Part shown: in pieces, positions 5,812-7,266 of the stretch
How the letters are laid out: each line of letters begins with the position of its first letter
How positions within the stretch are numbered: position 1 is the first letter of the stretch
Source: CAZWXH01 sp964637725
Lineage (GTDB): Bacteria; Bacillota_I; Bacilli_A; Erysipelotrichales; Coprobacillaceae
Direction of reading: 5' to 3'
NCBI GenBank assembly: GCA_964637725.1
Contig: CAZWXH010000092.1
Location: forward strand, 1 to 7,266
Length of the DNA stretch: 7,266 nucleotides
The notes under the pieces: generated by a model
Told to the model about the DNA's origin: nothing
What the model saw: the letters and a program-made list of their open reading frames with translations, nothing else
Database searches by the model: none
Translations under genes and position numbers: made by a program

Positions 5812-6562
5812 ACTTATAAAAACAACCACTTACAACAAAGTTCCCTTGTTTTGTTGTTTTCTTTTCATCTACTAACTTCACACGACCATGTCGTGCAAAA
5901 GAGATTATATCATTATTATGACATAAAAAACTAACTTCTTCAACATCTTTATGATTGACTTTGACAATTCCTGCTCTAATTGCTTCACTCGCACTTTGAC
6001 GAGATACTTTGAACATTGTCGAAACAACTTTATCTAGTCTTAGACTAGATAAAAAGAATGTCTTGGTTGTATATTGATGTTCAATTGTAATGATTTCATC
6101 TATTGCCTTTAAATGAACTTTTGATTTTTTTATTTGTTTTAAATGATCAACAATATATAAATAAGTTTGATTTGTACAAGTAAAATATATATGATGTCCA
6201 TCATATATATCCCCTATCACTTCTCTTTTAATACCTAAATTCATTAATGCACCTAAAACATCTTTGTGTTGTAATTTTCCAAACTGCTGATTATAAACAA
6301 CTTCAACTACTTTGATTTGATAATCGTCCTTATTAATCTCATAAAAATCAGGACATATAATCATTCTCTGGTTTTCTGCTTCCAAAAAACCACCAAAACG
6401 ATTTACAGTTAAATCTTGTGTGCCAACTATTTTATAAACAATATCTTGTTCGTGGGGATTTAAAAATGGTGTTAAGATCATCTTTTGATGATCAAGGGCT
6501 TGATTTTTATAATCAATAATCTTTTTTACAAAGATTTCATCGCCTTTAAAATGTTCTAACAT
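5810..6562 (-). CDS. ylmH: YlmH-family S4-domain RNA-binding protein (ribosome-associated quality control)
   Basis: YlmH binds ribosomal RNA; in B. subtilis it has been linked to rescue of stalled 50S particles in ribosome-associated quality control, and the gene lies in the division cluster. This copy has 250 residues, near the usual 255-260. The N-terminus MLEHFKGDEIFVKKIID (1-17) resembles the family's start, followed by FLNPHEQDIV (33-42). The family hallmark LQHKDVLGALMNLGIKRE (97-114) with VIGDI is clear. A C-terminal S4 domain covers about 173-230, with LRLDKVV (174-180), SRQSASEAIRAGIVKVN (187-203) and a basic HGRVKL end. I chose the ATG at 6562; a TTG two codons upstream (6568) is possible but lies in the U tract of a hairpin. 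Neither start has a visible Shine-Dalgarno site. Ten bases separate the stop from the divIVA start. Confidence 0.92.
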   Translation of the reverse strand: MLEHFKGDEIFVKKIIDYKNQALDHQKMILTPFLNPHEQDIVYKIVGTQDLTVNRFGGFLEAENQRMIICPDFYEINKDDYQIKVVEVVYNQQFGKLQHKDVLGALMNLGIKREVIGDIYDGHHIYFTCTNQTYLYIVDHLKQIKKSKVHLKAIDEIITIEHQYTTKTFFLSSLRLDKVVSTMFKVSRQSASEAIRAGIVKVNHKDVEEVSFLCHNNDIISFARHGRVKLVDEKKTTKQGNFVVSGCFYK

Positions 6563-6566
6563 AATC

Positions 6567-6597
6567 AAAAAGAAAGTATTAGCATATGCTAATACTT
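6567..6597 (-). terminator. Perfect hairpin plus U tract between sepF and ylmH (terminator or attenuator)
   Basis: The 24 bases 6574-6597 are a perfect palindrome. As RNA it gives a 10-bp stem (AAGTATTAGC with GCTAATACTT) around an ATAT loop, followed on the minus strand by TCTTTTT. It starts three bases after the sepF TAA and ends five bases before the ylmH ATG. The form is that of an intrinsic terminator, but only three of ten pairs are G-C, so read-through is expected. Confidence 0.65.
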
Positions 6598-6600
6598 GTA

Positions 6601-7047
6601 TTATTCTTCAGTTTCAACACTGTCCATTGTGATATTTCCTGAAACACCAATATTTTTAGGTGTACAAAGGAAAATTTTAGGACCAATTTGTTGAATGTCG
6701 CCTTCTATTGCAAAGATGACCCCACTTAGAAAATCAATGACACGTTTTGATTGTTCTTTTTGTAAACGATGTAAATTAACAACAGCTGCTCTTTTTTGTT
6801 TTAAGTAAATCGCAATCTCTTGTGTTTCACTATAAGCTCTTGGTTCAAACAAAACCAAATGACTGTCTTTGTTAGCACTTAATGCTTTAACAGCATCACT
6901 TGTTTTTGTTGATTTCGCTTTTTCAAACATACTTGTTGTTTTCACTTCTGGCTCATCATCTTCTTCTATTTCAACTGCATCATATACATCATCTTCGTCG
7001 TCTTCTTCTTCAAAAAACCATTTTTTTACTTTTTGTCCGTATCCCAT
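6601..7047 (-). CDS. sepF: Cell division protein SepF
   Basis: SepF binds FtsZ, bundles its filaments and tethers the Z-ring to the membrane. The 148-residue length fits the family (B. subtilis about 150). The N-terminus MGYGQKVKKWFF (1-12) is the amphipathic membrane-anchoring helix. A very acidic linker follows at 13-36 (EEEDDEDD and similar), and the core domain begins at about 62 with HLVLFEPRAYSETQEIAIYL (63-82), then AAVVNLHRLQKEQSKRVIDF (87-106) and IEGDIQQIGPKIFLCTP (114-130), which closely follow the family pattern. The ATG is preceded by AAGGAGG with seven bases between, and by a good promoter (7076-7104). It heads the visible cluster sepF - ylmH - divIVA; the ylmG gene usually found after sepF is missing here. 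All key parts are intact. Confidence 0.96.
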   Translation of the reverse strand: MGYGQKVKKWFFEEEDDEDDVYDAVEIEEDDEPEVKTTSMFEKAKSTKTSDAVKALSANKDSHLVLFEPRAYSETQEIAIYLKQKRAAVVNLHRLQKEQSKRVIDFLSGVIFAIEGDIQQIGPKIFLCTPKNIGVSGNITMDSVETEE

Positions 7048-7075
7048 GAGGCAACCTCCTTATATCTCTTTTCTT

Positions 7076-7104
7076 ATTATACCATAACCTGATAATGAAA
7101 AAAA
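7076..7104 (-). promoter_or_regulatory. sepF: Extended -10 promoter for sepF
   Basis: On the minus strand a perfect TATAAT (7081-7076) is preceded by TGG, giving the extended -10 form. Seventeen bases upstream is only TTTTTT (7104-7099), a poor -35, which an extended -10 can make up for. Transcription would start near 7069, about 22 bases before the sepF start codon. Confidence 0.7.
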
Positions 7105-7116
7105 GAGGAAATTTAT

Positions 7117-7136
7117 TTATCAAGTAAACTTGATAG
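7117..7136. repeat. Short inverted repeat upstream of the sepF promoter
   Basis: TATCAAG (7118-7124) and CTTGATA (7129-7135) form a perfect 7-bp stem around a TAAA loop, eight bases after the stop of the upstream gene and 13 bases before the sepF -35 region. Downstream on the minus strand the sequence is A/T rich, but the T run comes only about 12 bases later, so it is a poor terminator. It may be a weak transcript end or a protein-binding site. Confidence 0.45.
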
Positions 7137-7143
7137 TCAGTCT

Positions 7144-7266
7144 TTAACAAGGAATATTAACCAATATAACATCTTCACCTATTGTAATAATATTTTCAAT
7201 AGGTATTAAGAATGCTGGCGGTCCTTTAAATAGACAAATTAGCCGAAATGGTGTCACTCTTTCTAC
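7144..7266 (-). CDS. C-terminal end of a YlmC/YmxH-like PRC-barrel protein (partial)
   Basis: Reading in from the window edge gives 40 residues and then TAA (7146-7144). The peptide ends with IPIENIITIGEDVILV (21-36) followed by NIPC, preceded by KGPPAFL. This resembles the end of YlmC/YmxH PRC-barrel proteins, where a V/I-P-W-x-x-I-x-x-I-G-x-D-V-I-L-V pattern closes the beta barrel. In B. subtilis ylmC lies upstream of sepF in the same cluster, which supports the call, although ylmD and ylmE would be missing between them here. The role of this family is poorly known; ymxH is linked to sporulation. The start is outside the window. The assignment rests on a short stretch and position. Confidence 0.6.
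   Translation of the reverse strand, partial: VERVTPFRLICLFKGPPAFLIPIENIITIGEDVILVNIPC

Noticed and set aside
6869..7087. Plus-strand open frame of 72 codons opposite the sepF start
   Set aside because: Its serine runs are the complement of the acidic GAA/GAT codons of the SepF linker; there is no ribosome site and it would cross the sepF promoter.

Overview
The window looks like chromosomal core DNA of a low-G+C Gram-positive bacterium (Bacillota). The composition is strongly A/T rich, Shine-Dalgarno sites are strong, and the order sepF - ylmH - divIVA - T-box - ileS is the classic Firmicute division/ileS cluster. A lineage such as the Erysipelotrichia would fit, but that is an inference from style and gene content, not something a marker here proves. 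One gene (ylmH) ends in TGA, so the standard bacterial code applies. No insertion sequence, CRISPR array, tRNA, rRNA or prophage part was seen.

Layout: seven of the eight genes are on the minus strand and read from right to left. They are the C-terminal end of a YlmC/YmxH-like PRC-barrel protein (cut by the window edge), sepF with its own extended -10 promoter, ylmH (S4-domain RNA-binding protein), a short DivIVA-family coiled-coil protein, ileS, an EamA/DMT-type 10-TM transporter, and a membrane-anchored D-Ala-D-Ala carboxypeptidase of family S11. The only plus-strand gene is a 63-residue two-TM membrane protein at the left end. It has its own promoter and converges on the carboxypeptidase gene with a shared bidirectional terminator.

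The best-resolved regulatory element is a tRNA-Ile T-box leader before ileS. The Stem I arms, AUC specifier, Stem II S-turn, IIA/B pseudoknot, Stem III, antiterminator with UGGUACC bulge and competing terminator can all be traced. Its promoter (TTGACA-16-TTTAAT) and the 5' strand of Stem I lie inside the 3' end of the divIVA-like coding sequence, so the DNA for the protein's C-terminal tail also encodes riboswitch RNA.

Two intergenic gaps (sepF/ylmH and ileS/eamA) each hold a perfect hairpin followed on the minus strand by TCTTTTT, immediately before the next start codon. They look like intercistronic attenuators. In the ylmH case the U tract sits where a Shine-Dalgarno site should be, and none is visible. 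Together the genes link cell division (SepF, DivIVA), ribosome quality control (YlmH), isoleucine charging (IleS) and peptidoglycan trimming (carboxypeptidase). I see no clearly new system; the notable points are regulatory overlaps and departures from the usual gene order (no ylmG between sepF and ylmH, no lspA after ileS).
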